Positions 54,202 to 63,093 of a DNA stretch of 64,000 nucleotides are shown here, piece after piece (position 1 is the first letter of the stretch; every line of letters starts with the position of its first letter). Below the pieces are notes generated by a model that was given only the letters and a program-made list of their open reading frames with translations, was not told the origin of the DNA and made no database searches. A program made the position numbers and the translations under genes. The stretch is from contig JARFXO010000001.1 in NCBI GenBank assembly GCA_029194665.1, forward strand, positions 1,125,785-1,189,784. The letters are read 5' to 3'. Source of the DNA: Nitrospira sp. (GTDB taxonomy: Bacteria > Nitrospirota > Nitrospiria > Nitrospirales > Nitrospiraceae).

Positions 54202-55466
54202 GGCCGCCCCTCCTGCGACGCCGTGCGCTCACACACCGCCTCGTACCAGGCCAGATCCCGCACTTCGACCTCCGGCAAGGCATCGGGGCGAGGGGACCGA
54301 TCGCTCACCGTGGACCGACGGTGGCGGGCGAGACGCGCACTGGCTCCAGGGCCGTGCTCGGGCTGGATTCGGAATTGGTGCTGGCCCGGGAGCACCGGGT
54401 GCGTCGCGATCTCTTGGTCACGGTGAAAGATGTGGACCGTGTCCCCCCGTCGTTGCACTTCAACCCGCTGACCAATGAGCCGGAAGGGCACGGAGTAGCG
54501 GTTCGTCGCCAGGCTGACCAAATAGTCCTCGGCCACGATCCGTGAGACGCGCGCCTCCTGCTGGAAGGCGCGCTGGTCCGCCAGCGGGACCAGGTGGTTG
54601 CGTTCTCGCGCAAACCGGACGAGTGGCTCCTCATGCGTCGTGCCATGGATGCGGCGGTCGGCAATTGTCGCGGTCCATTCGTCAAGTTGGGTTTGAAAGT
54701 CCACCAGATCGACAAACGTTCGTCCCGGCAGAAAGTTCCGTTTCAGATATTTCACGCCGGATTCGACCTTACCCTTGGTCTGGGCCCGATAGGGCCGACA
54801 CACGCGCGGCTCAAAGCCCCAATAGTCGGCGAAGGCTTTGAAGGTGGGATTCCAGAGCCGCCGCCCCGTCTCATCCGCATAACAGACGGTTCGCGGTCGG
54901 TCATACAGATGCTCTCGCGTGTGGCCACCGAAATGCGCAAAAGCCCGTTCATGGGCCTCGAGAAACTGCGCCAGCCGCTCATCGGCACAGGCGTAATAGA
55001 ACCCACGTCGGCTGAACCCCAACGTCAACACGAACACGTGCACCACCGTCGGGCCGGCGCGGAAGGGCACGGTGGCTTGGCCCCAATCAATCTGACTCTG
55101 CTGGCCCGGCGGTGTCTCAAAGCGGAGGAGGGCCCGCTCCGCCTGCAGCTGACCCTCACGCAGCGGCGCCACCCCTCGCTTCACCGTCTCATAACTGCCG
55201 ATGTACTCGTGGCTCGCTCGCAGTTCCTGATAGAGAATCCGCGCCGAATAATTAACCTGCGACGCACGGGTCCGCACAAAGTCGGCATGGGCGGTCAGCA
55301 GCGTCTCCGTCATCGCCGCTCGGCGATAGGGTTGCCACGTCGTCTGCTGCAGACTGCGCCGCACGGTCTTCCGATCCAGGTCCAACCGCCGCGCAATCCC
55401 TGAAATGGATCCCCGCTCTTCATGACGCAACCGTCGAATCTCCGCCCACCGCTCTTGATCCACCAT
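54198..55466 (-). CDS. istA: IS21-family transposase IstA
   Basis: 422 residues from ATG 55466 (MVDQERWAEIRRL) with GGGAGG upstream; the longer frame reaches into the IS end. N-terminal helix-turn-helix (GSISGIARRLDLDRKTVRR), DDE-type core with Asp in QSQIDWGQATV and Glu in AQTKGKVESGVKYLK, and a C-terminal Mu-like part. Confidence 0.96.
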   Translation of the reverse strand: MVDQERWAEIRRLRHEERGSISGIARRLDLDRKTVRRSLQQTTWQPYRRAAMTETLLTAHADFVRTRASQVNYSARILYQELRASHEYIGSYETVKRGVAPLREGQLQAERALLRFETPPGQQSQIDWGQATVPFRAGPTVVHVFVLTLGFSRRGFYYACADERLAQFLEAHERAFAHFGGHTREHLYDRPRTVCYADETGRRLWNPTFKAFADYWGFEPRVCRPYRAQTKGKVESGVKYLKRNFLPGRTFVDLVDFQTQLDEWTATIADRRIHGTTHEEPLVRFARERNHLVPLADQRAFQQEARVSRIVAEDYLVSLATNRYSVPFRLIGQRVEVQRRGDTVHIFHRDQEIATHPVLPGQHQFRIQPEHGPGASARLARHRRSTVSDRSPRPDALPEVEVRDLAWYEAVCERTASQEGRP

Positions 55467-56030
55467 ACATACCTCCCGAGTGTGGTCTACCTGGGACGGT
55501 ATGATCGTTGTCTCCTTGCTATCGTCAAGTTCCATCACATCCCTCCTTCGGTGAGAGGGTGGGGAGAATTCATTGACCACATCTGGGGATTATTGCATGA
55601 CCGCTGACACTTGCCGTCCGGTCCAGGGAAGACATGCTCGCTGTCTCCCGCACATTGCTTTGCGGACCCTAGGATTTTGGTCAGCACGGGTGTTCCTCGC
55701 AGGATCCTCTTTCGCCCACCCTTCGGCTGTCTAAATTCCAATGTCCCCGCTTGGTAGTCCACGGCTGACCACTCTAGCCCCCGGAGTTCGGACGCTCGGC
55801 GGACTGTCGCTCTGGTCAAGGGTTTAGTGTGCAGGCACCGAGAAATGGCTAGGGCAAAATGGGCGGTCGGGATACCATGGTATGCGGCGCTAGGCCAGGA
55901 TAATACAGCTATTCTGGGCGTGCGTCCGGGGTGCAACGGGCCCACTACGCCGTGGCTTGTACCCAACGAACGCGGGGCTGATGTTCCCAGAGGACTACTA
56001 GTAAACTTCTAAAGACGAATAGGAGGCCCT

Positions 56031-56228
56031 ATGGCGTTTGACGACGCATTCCGTGCCCGGTTTATGGCAGGCCAAGCCGACGAGGCGGAGATCCTCGAAG
56101 CTCTAGCTGACGGACTACGGACCGGCATGGTCTGGTGCGCAAGAGGGTACTATAGGCGCCTGGCGCAGACGCTGATAGATGGCGGATGGGTCACAGCACG
56201 CGGGGACATCATCCGCCGGAGGAGTTAA
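56031..56228 (+). CDS. Small hypothetical protein near tRNA-Leu
   Basis: 65 residues with AGGAGG eight bases before the ATG. Helical with a winged-helix-like end (YYRRLAQTLIDGGWVTARGDII); could be a small DNA-binding or accessory protein of the degraded island. Family not recognised. Confidence 0.55.
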   Translation: MAFDDAFRARFMAGQADEAEILEALADGLRTGMVWCARGYYRRLAQTLIDGGWVTARGDIIRRRS

Positions 56229-56393
56229 CCATTAAGGAGTTAGTGATGTCTGATTTTAACCACAAAGATGAGCGGATATAAGATGTATCCCCGTGGTTTG
56301 AGCATTGCGCACATAGCATGAAAAAGAGGTATGCCTTGACCGGCGTTTCTCCCATTTGTATTGCTTTTTTTCGTGTTTTCAGTTGGTTAGGGG

Positions 56394-56480
56394 TGGTGCC
56401 GAAGCCGGGATTTGAACCCGGACACCCGTGAGGGCGCTAGACCCTGAATCTAGTGCGTCTGCCAGTTCCGCCACTTCGGC
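56394..56480 (-). tRNA. tRNA-Leu(CAG)
   Basis: 87 bases with a long variable arm and encoded CCA. Acceptor arms GCCGAAG and CTTCGGC pair; anticodon stem CTAGA/TCTAG with loop TTCAGGG gives CAG. T loop GGTTCAAATCC. It lies beside the broken integrase and may be its old target. Confidence 0.95.
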
Positions 56481-56765
56481 CCTAGGGGATGTTGAAAGAA
56501 CCCGTCAGCTTCGTTCTCGTTTCGCTCTAAGGTTTCGACGTGCCGACGAAGAGTACGCCTCAACCTCTCGCTTATTGCGGCCTCGCTGAACAACCTGTTT
56601 GAACATCCTCGAAAGCGATAACAATACTCTGACTCTCGTTCGCAGGCGCCCTCCGGCCTCGTGTAAGACCAGACTAGTTGAGCGTCCCAAGAGGTCAGCC
56701 CCTAAAGGAGTCGGATTATCCTGAATTCTCGTTACCCACGTCAAGCAACTGTCAGGGGCAGCTGC

Positions 56766-58262
56766 TCAATGTGCGGTACGGGTGGTTGCCTGAGACGGAG
56801 CCCATTGTCCCGCTGCAGCGATGTCTCGTGGACCGCCGCTGATGACGATGCGTTCGCGCACCAGTCCTGCCGCAGCCAGAAGTGAAGGAACGGCGATCCA
56901 CGGGGCCTCATCGATCATTAAGACATCGAAGCGCACCCGGCTGAACAAAGGATCGCTCGCGACTCGCATGGCTGTGACGGCAACAACTCGTCGATTCTGC
57001 AGGAAGGCCTGGCGGTTTGGATTCTCCTCGGCAGCCATCAGCTCACGAACCTTTTTCGTACCACCGAGTTTTGCGATGTGCTCCTTGAGTCCGTCAAACT
57101 CGGTTCGCATCCCTCTGGGAATGGTCGCCTCCGGAGCCAGCTGCTGAATGTTCGTTTTGGCGACATCGAGTTCTTTGTTCAGTTGGTCCATCTGAGCCTG
57201 ATACAACGCGCAGTACTGTTTGAGGGATTCCGCATTCTTCCCCACCGCCTGCATCGTCAGACGTTGAAACAAGGGTAGGTTTTCGAACTCCTCGAGTGTT
57301 TTCCGGACATCGGCCATTCTCACTTGAAGATCTCGCACTTGTGTGACGAGGCGCCATTCCAACAGGCGGACTTCGTCCAGGTCTTGCTGTTTCGCTTCTT
57401 TCTGAGACAAAAACGGTGCGAGTTTTCGGAAGCGGTCGTACTTCTGCTTCAAGGAGGCCTTGTCACCCTGTGACTTGGCATAGAATTGATGCCTTTGCGC
57501 CTCGAACCCCAGTTCCTGAAGGTCGACGCCGTCGGCTTGCGAAGCAATCGGGAGTTCATACCGAGTGATCCACGTTTTGTGGTTCAGTCCGCCGGCCTTC
57601 ATGGTACGCCCCACGATCCCTACAATCTCATCGCATGCCTGGTGATCGGGACTGATCAGGAGTATGCGTTTGTTGCCGCGAATGAGTTCCATCGCCAGAC
57701 TAGCGAGCTTTTGACGGCGGAACGATCGGTCATCCGACCACACCGCTGTGAAGACTGATGAGGCAGAGGGGAATGTTGCGACCTGATCTTCCTGCACCTG
57801 TAACAGCGACGCTAACCGCTCGGCCGACCCGAGGTGATATTGGTCCGGCTTCGCCAGCATTTCTTTCAGACGGAAGGTCGACCTAGTGACCAGGCCGGCC
57901 TGATCTGGAATGAGAGTGACAGAAGAAACTTCGGCTCCAAGGGCATCGACCAGCTGGACAAGTATGCTGTTCCCGATCTGCTGGAGCACAATTCCTTCCG
58001 TCGTGTCCGCTTCGTTGGTGGGGACGATGGACACCGGAAGATCGGCGCATAGCGTGACCTCAGCAGGCACCATAAACTCGTACAGATGGAGATCGCCTGT
58101 TGTCTGCAGTAGGCGACCTTGCGACGCCACGACAGGAGCGTCCTGCTCTGTTTCAGACAGACGGACTTGCTCCGCTTCGAGCCGGCTGATCCACGATTCG
58201 ATGAGGTCCGTTGCAGTCATCGGGACTGAGCTCAGCTGCATTTCACGGCGAGGAAGGGTCAT
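56766..58262 (-). CDS. Helicase-like protein with degenerate ATP site
   Basis: 498 residues. The C-terminal part has the look of an SF1 (Upf1/Dna2-type) helicase motor: RILLISPDHQACDEIVG and VRFDVLMIDEAPWIAVPSLL, with Walker-B-like DEA, then ERIVISGGPRDIAAAG. Where the Walker A loop should be (before LAMELIRGNKRI) the sequence reads VFTAVWSDDRSFRRQKL, without GxGKT. A long coiled coil (about 285-385) interrupts the motor, and the second RecA domain is absent. It probably does not work as a standard helicase. Function unknown. Confidence 0.65.
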   Translation of the reverse strand: MTLPRREMQLSSVPMTATDLIESWISRLEAEQVRLSETEQDAPVVASQGRLLQTTGDLHLYEFMVPAEVTLCADLPVSIVPTNEADTTEGIVLQQIGNSILVQLVDALGAEVSSVTLIPDQAGLVTRSTFRLKEMLAKPDQYHLGSAERLASLLQVQEDQVATFPSASSVFTAVWSDDRSFRRQKLASLAMELIRGNKRILLISPDHQACDEIVGIVGRTMKAGGLNHKTWITRYELPIASQADGVDLQELGFEAQRHQFYAKSQGDKASLKQKYDRFRKLAPFLSQKEAKQQDLDEVRLLEWRLVTQVRDLQVRMADVRKTLEEFENLPLFQRLTMQAVGKNAESLKQYCALYQAQMDQLNKELDVAKTNIQQLAPEATIPRGMRTEFDGLKEHIAKLGGTKKVRELMAAEENPNRQAFLQNRRVVAVTAMRVASDPLFSRVRFDVLMIDEAPWIAVPSLLAAAGLVRERIVISGGPRDIAAAGQWAPSQATTRTAH

Positions 58263-58313
58263 AATAAATGCCCTTCGCGCTACCTGTCCACCATTGGGAC
58301 CGAGAAGTTGCCC

Positions 58314-58343
58314 TTGTCTTCACGACCACATCTTGTCTAGAAT
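58314..58343 (+). promoter_or_regulatory. Promoter of the 58367 gene
   Basis: TTGTCT (58314-58319), 18 bases, TAGAAT (58338-58343). The TAGAATGAGCGCCTTC section is identical to that at the trmFO promoter (25058). GGAGG and the GTG start follow closely. Confidence 0.65.
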
Positions 58344-58366
58344 GAGCGCCTTCTGTGGAGGAACTT

Positions 58367-58636
58367 GTGAAGGGCTTACGGTTTGAGCGGATTGCCAAAG
58401 GACGGCACTACAACGTGGTCTTCCATATCGGCAGCACATACATACCCGTGAGTGATGAGACGATAGAAGAACTCAAAGAACAAAGCCTACTCTCGACCGA
58501 ACGATTTTTGGACGTCCTCATCGACCGTGTCGGTTATTCATCCTACTTGAAGGATCAGATCCGCAATGAATTGAAAGCGACGGGCGACCCCACCACACAG
58601 ATCACCGTGCTGCAAGGTGCCATCCGCGAGCTGTAA
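58367..58636 (+). CDS. Small conserved-looking hypothetical protein
   Basis: 89 residues from GTG 58367, placed after GGAGG (an upstream in-frame GTG at 58355 contains part of that site and is less likely). Mixed alpha/beta (RFERIAKGRHYNVVFHIGSTYIPV, shown in part; LSTERFLDVLIDRVGYSS). Its own promoter and good start signals support it. No family recognised. Confidence 0.65.
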   Translation: MKGLRFERIAKGRHYNVVFHIGSTYIPVSDETIEELKEQSLLSTERFLDVLIDRVGYSSYLKDQIRNELKATGDPTTQITVLQGAIREL

Positions 58637-58689
58637 GGCACGGCTTCGTCGTTCATTAATCGCGCTCGGCGAGCACCGGCTCTATCCCT

Positions 58690-59721
58690 TCAATCCCCGA
58701 CCTGCCCTTGCTGGAACAACTGGTTCATGATCTGATTCTTTTTTTCGGGATCGCGATAGTACTTCAGAGCTTTGGTGTAGTTGTCCATCGCGCTCTGGTG
58801 CTTGCCACGCAGGGCATAAATTTCAGCGATGCCGTGATAGGCCCGCGCATCTTCTTCATTGCACTTAAGCGCCCGGTTGAACATGTCCGTCGCTTCCTGA
58901 AGTCTATGCTTGCCCAATGCCAGCCACCCGAGCGCGGAATGGGCGGGGCCGCAGTCGGGATCGGCGTTGAGTGCGTCTTGGTAACTCTTGTGCGCGAGGT
59001 CCAGGCGTCCCCGCACTTCGTACAGTCCACCCAGCGCGAAGTGGACTTCGGCGTCCTGTGGGTTCAGTTTCAAGGCGGTCTTGTAGGACTGCACCGCCGG
59101 CTCCATCTTCCCCTGCTCTGCGAGAGCACAGGCGAGATTGGAATGGGCTGCCGAATCGTTGGGCGTGAGCTTCACCACCTCCCGGTATTCTTTGATCGCC
59201 ATTTCCAGGCGCCCTTGATCTTGATACGCGACCCCAAGATTCATCCGTGCCGGCGCGTAGTTCGGGGCGAGTCGGACGGCTTCACGATACCCCTTGATCG
59301 CCATTTCAAGATGGCCGGCCCGTTCGTGAACCTGTGCCAGAAAGTAATGCGGATAGGCGGATTGCGGGAGTAACCGAGCAGCGTCTGAGTAGGGTCTCAT
59401 GGATTGCTCCGAGTGACCCGATTGCGCCAGAAATATTCCCACGACCAAATAGCAGTAGCCATTGTCCGGATGCCGATCGAGCAGATCCTCCACCCACGTT
59501 CCCACGGCCGCAATGTCTTTCGCCACGTCGAGGCAGAGCGCATGGGCTTTCCAGGCATCCGCAAACCGACCCTGCAAGAGATACACGACGTTTCGGGCGA
59601 AGAGAGGGCGTGGATCCTTTGCCCCGTCCGGATCTCGGCTCCAATCCAACGACTCAGCGAACAAGGTGTCCCATGCTCCCGCCACGATGGCGGCTTCACA
59701 TTGTTGCTGATAGGTGCTCAT
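58690..59721 (-). CDS. Tetratricopeptide-repeat protein
   Basis: 343 residues with about eight TPR units, clearest in AIKGYREAVRLAPNYAPAR, AIKEYREVVKLTPNDSAAH, AVQSYKTALKLNPQDAEVH and SYQDALNADPDCGPAH. No signal peptide; likely a cytoplasmic scaffold for protein contacts. It begins 16 bases after the thyX stop on the same strand, so the two are probably cotranscribed. Confidence 0.9.
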   Translation of the reverse strand: MSTYQQQCEAAIVAGAWDTLFAESLDWSRDPDGAKDPRPLFARNVVYLLQGRFADAWKAHALCLDVAKDIAAVGTWVEDLLDRHPDNGYCYLVVGIFLAQSGHSEQSMRPYSDAARLLPQSAYPHYFLAQVHERAGHLEMAIKGYREAVRLAPNYAPARMNLGVAYQDQGRLEMAIKEYREVVKLTPNDSAAHSNLACALAEQGKMEPAVQSYKTALKLNPQDAEVHFALGGLYEVRGRLDLAHKSYQDALNADPDCGPAHSALGWLALGKHRLQEATDMFNRALKCNEEDARAYHGIAEIYALRGKHQSAMDNYTKALKYYRDPEKKNQIMNQLFQQGQVGD

Positions 59722-59737
59722 GTCCGATGAGCGGATC

Positions 59738-61225
59738 TTACCGAGTCAGTGCGTCTTCGACATCAGGTGGTGTCGCCTGGATAGCCTCGCCAAGGAACGG
59801 AAATTTCTCGGCCAGCTGCTGTTTCATCTGCCAGGCAACCGTTCTGTACGACCAATGGCCTTTCACACCGGATCGGAGTTTGGCGATATACTCCGCTTCG
59901 GCGTAGTCCATCTTGAACAAGCAGCGCACCTTGAAGCCGAACGGAATGGCGTAGAGTGAGGCTTCCTGATCCTTATTCTTGAGCGACTCGATATCCTGAC
60001 GCACGGCATCCATCGCTTGCCGATACTCCTGATCCAGCCCTGCTTCAATAAGCGGCGGCGGAACGTCATAGCCATGAAGAGTCGTGAAGTTTTGCTGGAC
60101 TTGCTGGCACCGCCGATGGCGGTGCATATCCCGCCAGGCGCCGATGTCCATCAGGATATCGAAGTTGAATGCATAGCCGCTGCGGAACTCCTTGACCAGT
60201 TCATCGTACGGCCCGCGCTGTCTCGTGGCGACTTCGATGGTCGACTGTTTCTCCTTCTCAGACCAGTCTCTCACAACCTCGAGTATCTTCCGGTATGGGG
60301 CCTGCGACACGCGATAAAGAAGCGTCGTGACAATTTCGTCAAGCGGCTGATGTGGGTCAATCAGGTCGACCGATTCGACGGTACCCCACGTACCGGGCTG
60401 ATCCAACCCTGTGCCGCGCAGTGCATCTTTCGCATGACGGGCCAAATCGGAGTACACCGATTCTTGGTACTCATTCGCCTTCGCATGCCGGGCCAGTGTG
60501 GGAGCCAGAGGATCGTTCAATCCTGAGGCCTGACCACAGAGTTCGCCCCATAGATTCACCGGCGGCCGCTCGCAGGCCCCTTTCAAATCCTCACCGATCC
60601 CCCGCAGTTCCGGCAATTGCGACGACAACAGGCGCGTCATCTGTTTTTCCAGGGTCCGGATGCTCACGACTTGCCCTACGTTGGTCTTTGCCGCAAGAGG
60701 AAGCAGGTAACGGGTGATATCAAACGCTCGTGCCCCGATTGTCCTCTGATAATCGGCCGTTTTCATGGACTCCGGACGCGGCTCCCGTTCAGAGAGGAAT
60801 GCGATCAGAGGATCGTGCAGCAATCGATAAATTTCAGACAGACTGCGGAGAATGCCTTCATAGAGGGCTTCCGTTTCGCTGCCTCGGATCTGGCCCGGCA
60901 CAAACCACCTGCTCGAGGCAAAATTCTGATAGCGGCTCGATTTCGCCTGGCCGTCCCAGAGCGCCTCGTCCTCCAAACGAATGGCGGCGAGTTCCGAGAT
61001 GTCTTCAAAACAGATGATGACGTGGCCGAGATCGGCGATCGACGCATGACCGTAATCGAAGTAAAACTGCTCCCAGAACTTTTCCGAGGAATGTCCATGA
61101 ACCCACCGGATGCTGTCTTCGATGGAATCCGGCGACCGGCTGTAGCGGGCCAGCGCATAAGCAGATTTCTCCGGGGGCATGGGAGCGATGGCCACGACTC
61201 GGCGACCTGATTGGTCTTGACTCAT
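59738..61225 (-). CDS. thyX: Flavin-dependent thymidylate synthase, tandem-domain type
   Basis: 495 residues, about twice the length of a usual ThyX. Two ThyX-like halves are present: the first (SADLGHVIICFEDISEL-like region, actually ASIADLGHVIICFEDIS, SSRYQNF) and the second with the family signature RHRRCQQVQQ and DMHRHR. ThyX makes dTMP with FAD and methylene-THF. Only the second half has the RHR motif, so the first may be structural. It is transcribed divergently from hisS, each with its own promoter. Confidence 0.88.
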   Translation of the reverse strand: MSQDQSGRRVVAIAPMPPEKSAYALARYSRSPDSIEDSIRWVHGHSSEKFWEQFYFDYGHASIADLGHVIICFEDISELAAIRLEDEALWDGQAKSSRYQNFASSRWFVPGQIRGSETEALYEGILRSLSEIYRLLHDPLIAFLSEREPRPESMKTADYQRTIGARAFDITRYLLPLAAKTNVGQVVSIRTLEKQMTRLLSSQLPELRGIGEDLKGACERPPVNLWGELCGQASGLNDPLAPTLARHAKANEYQESVYSDLARHAKDALRGTGLDQPGTWGTVESVDLIDPHQPLDEIVTTLLYRVSQAPYRKILEVVRDWSEKEKQSTIEVATRQRGPYDELVKEFRSGYAFNFDILMDIGAWRDMHRHRRCQQVQQNFTTLHGYDVPPPLIEAGLDQEYRQAMDAVRQDIESLKNKDQEASLYAIPFGFKVRCLFKMDYAEAEYIAKLRSGVKGHWSYRTVAWQMKQQLAEKFPFLGEAIQATPPDVEDALTR

Positions 61226-61263
61226 AAAAAGGCTTTCACATCGTATCGAACTATAGGTCGCGC

Positions 61264-61292
61264 ACTATACCTCTCACGTCAACATGGCGCAA
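61264..61292 (-). promoter_or_regulatory. Probable thyX promoter
   Basis: Minus-strand TTGCGC (61292-61287), 17 bases, TATAGT (61269-61264), 38 bases before the start codon. Confidence 0.5.
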
Positions 61293-61315
61293 GTTGCCGG
61301 TCCGTTGCCGGTCCG

Positions 61316-61345
61316 TTGACTTGCCTCGAAAGGCGTCGCTATAGT
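61316..61345 (+). promoter_or_regulatory. hisS promoter
   Basis: TTGACT (61316-61321), 18 bases, TATAGT (61340-61345). An 11-bp tandem repeat (GTTGCCGGTCC twice) lies immediately upstream at about 61293-61314. Confidence 0.65.
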
Positions 61346-61397
61346 CCGTACGAACTGTGTTCTGTAACACGCATCCTCGTATGGAGGTGGTGACCAG

Positions 61398-62666
61398 ATG
61401 TCCCTGATCAAGGGCATTAAAGGTGTCAAAGATCTGCTGCCGGAAGAGACGCCCCGTTGGCGCCTTATCGAAGAGGCTGCCAGACGGTGGGCCCACCGCT
61501 ATGGATTTCATGAAATTCGCATTCCGATCTTTGAAGTCACAACATTGTTTGCACGGAGCATCGGCGCATCGACCGACATTGTCGAGAAGGAAATGTACAC
61601 GTTCCAGGACCGGGACGGTACCTCTCTGACCCTTCGACCTGAAGGAACCGCCGGGACAGTGCGAGCCTATATCGAGCACAATCTCGCTGCGATCCCCGTT
61701 CCTCAGAAATATTTCTATTTCGGACCGATGTTCCGTCACGAGAGGCCTCAAGCAGGCCGGCTGCGGCAATTTCATCAGTTTGGTGTCGAATCGCTTGGAA
61801 TGGCTGATCCCCAGGCCGATGTGGAGGTCATTGCCCTCCTCTGGCGAATCCTGTCTGACCTGGATCTACCCGGTCTCACCTTGGAGATTAACAACCTCGG
61901 CTATACAGCTGATCGAGACACCTATCGGCCCCACCTCGTGAGTTACCTCAAGCAGCATGAATCCGGCCTTTGTGCGAATTGCAGACATCGCATCGAAGCG
62001 AATCCTCTGCGCGTCCTTGACTGCAAAGTCCCTGAGTGTCGGGCGATTACGGAGACGGCTCCGCGGTTAACCGACTCCCTTTCCGAGGCAGCTCGTTCGT
62101 ACTTCGCACGAGTCTTATCCGGCCTTGATGTCGTGAAGATTCCCTACTCGTTGAATCATCGGCTCGTTCGAGGTCTTGATTACTACAACCTCACCACTTT
62201 TGAGGTTACTGCGACCAACTTGGGGGCTCAGAATGCTGTGGGGGCAGGCGGACGGTACGATGCATTGGTTGAAACGCTCGGAGGGCCATCTACCCCGGCT
62301 GTGGGTTTTGCCGTCGGTCTTGAAAGAGTAACGATGTTGTTGCCTGAGTACACGATTAAAAAGATTCCACGTGCTGTGACTGTGTATGTCGCGGGCTTCG
62401 GCGGTGACGGTGCTGTGGCTGGCCTCACGGCTCTCGAAGAACTTCGTCTTGCCGGGCTCCAAGCTGTCTCTGATTTTCGATCCATAACCTTGAAGACTCA
62501 CTTACGACAGGCAGATCGTCTGGGCTGTCGGTTCACCCTCATCATCGGCGATGACGAAGTCGCGAAAGGGTCAGGTATTCTTCGCGATATGGAGACCAGG
62601 GTACAGTATGATGCGAGTCTCTCCGCTCTAAGTCCTCAGATTCACTCTCTCGTTTCCGGCTCCTGA
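61398..62666 (+). CDS. hisS: Histidyl-tRNA synthetase
   Basis: 422 residues, class II synthetase; ATG 61398 after GGAGG. Motif 2 region LRPEGTAGTVRAY and MFRHERPQAGRLRQFHQFG, histidine-specific VRGLDYYNLTTFEV and motif 3 VGFAVGLERV are all present, with the C-terminal anticodon-binding domain. Length is normal. Confidence 0.97.
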   Translation: MSLIKGIKGVKDLLPEETPRWRLIEEAARRWAHRYGFHEIRIPIFEVTTLFARSIGASTDIVEKEMYTFQDRDGTSLTLRPEGTAGTVRAYIEHNLAAIPVPQKYFYFGPMFRHERPQAGRLRQFHQFGVESLGMADPQADVEVIALLWRILSDLDLPGLTLEINNLGYTADRDTYRPHLVSYLKQHESGLCANCRHRIEANPLRVLDCKVPECRAITETAPRLTDSLSEAARSYFARVLSGLDVVKIPYSLNHRLVRGLDYYNLTTFEVTATNLGAQNAVGAGGRYDALVETLGGPSTPAVGFAVGLERVTMLLPEYTIKKIPRAVTVYVAGFGGDGAVAGLTALEELRLAGLQAVSDFRSITLKTHLRQADRLGCRFTLIIGDDEVAKGSGILRDMETRVQYDASLSALSPQIHSLVSGS

Positions 62667-62760
62667 AGCGCCCATTTTTCAGGTTGACTTTCTGCAGAAA
62701 ACCACTTATTCTCCAGTGATATGTAAAAATGTAACTATATAAAATTAATCGTAAATTCCT

Positions 62761-63081
62761 GTGAATTCAAAGAAGATAGGTTTCCTCCTGGCTCTTCCCC
62801 CATCACACAGTAGTGCTGAGACTGTTCATGGGCTTGCGCGCGCAGCCCTAGATGCCGGCCACGATGTCTATCTGTATCTCATTGATGAAGGCGTGAAGAA
62901 CATCCACACCGAGCACTACCGAGGTCTCGCCCAAGCAGGGGCCCGCGTTTTTGCATGTGCTTATGGGTGTCAACAACACCACGTTCCAACGGCGACCATT
63001 GATCCGAAGATGTCACTCTGCGGCCTCGTCGTGCTGTCTGGAATTATAGATGCCTGCGATCCGTTTTTGTCGTTCACCTGA
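62761..63081 (+). CDS. DsrE-family sulfur-carrier-like protein
   Basis: 106 residues from GTG 62761. The DsrE fold shows in KIGFLLALPPSHSSAETVHGLARAAL, DVYLYLIDEGVKN (both in part) and the Cys pair in VFACAYGCQQH, where DsrE/TusD proteins keep their sulfur-binding Cys. First of three small genes resembling DsrE, DsrF and DsrH, in that order. No dsrAB or other sulfur oxidation gene is in the window; a tRNA-thiolation (Tus) or other sulfur-relay role is possible. Confidence 0.8.
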   Translation: MNSKKIGFLLALPPSHSSAETVHGLARAALDAGHDVYLYLIDEGVKNIHTEHYRGLAQAGARVFACAYGCQQHHVPTATIDPKMSLCGLVVLSGIIDACDPFLSFT

Positions 63082-63093
63082 ATATCCTCATTC

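Larger units (their letters stand above)
53364..55609 (-). mobile_element. IS21-family insertion sequence, 2,246 bp, complete
   Basis: Ends begin TGTCAAGGGTCATCC (53364) and, on the other strand, TGTCAGCGGTCATGC (from 55609 inward), with further similarity to CCCCACC about 50 bases in. CTTGCC is duplicated at 53358-53363 and 55610-55615. It encodes intact istA and istB on the minus strand. Confidence 0.93.
53206..55825 (-). pseudogene. Tyrosine recombinase remnant split by an IS21-family element
   Basis: The 5' piece (55825-55610) reads RRASELRGLEWSAVDYQ, LEFRQPKGGRKRI and EHVFPGPDGK. After removing the IS and one copy of its 6-base target duplication, the frame continues in the left piece as QMTKDARAHRLDNIGVRAGI and SSHRFRHSGITDALKTE. 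This restores the Arg and His-x-x-Arg region of a phage-type integrase. The Tyr end is lost at the IS256 junction and the N-terminus is also missing. It was probably the integrase of an island beside tRNA-Leu (56394). Confidence 0.82.

Noticed and set aside
56505..56744. 79-codon minus-strand frame next to tRNA-Leu
   Set aside because: Arg/Ser-rich, no ribosome site or recognisable domain; probably non-coding.
61226..61397. Possible T-box leader before hisS
   Set aside because: The leader is only about 50 bases after the promoter, with no T-box sequence or terminator.
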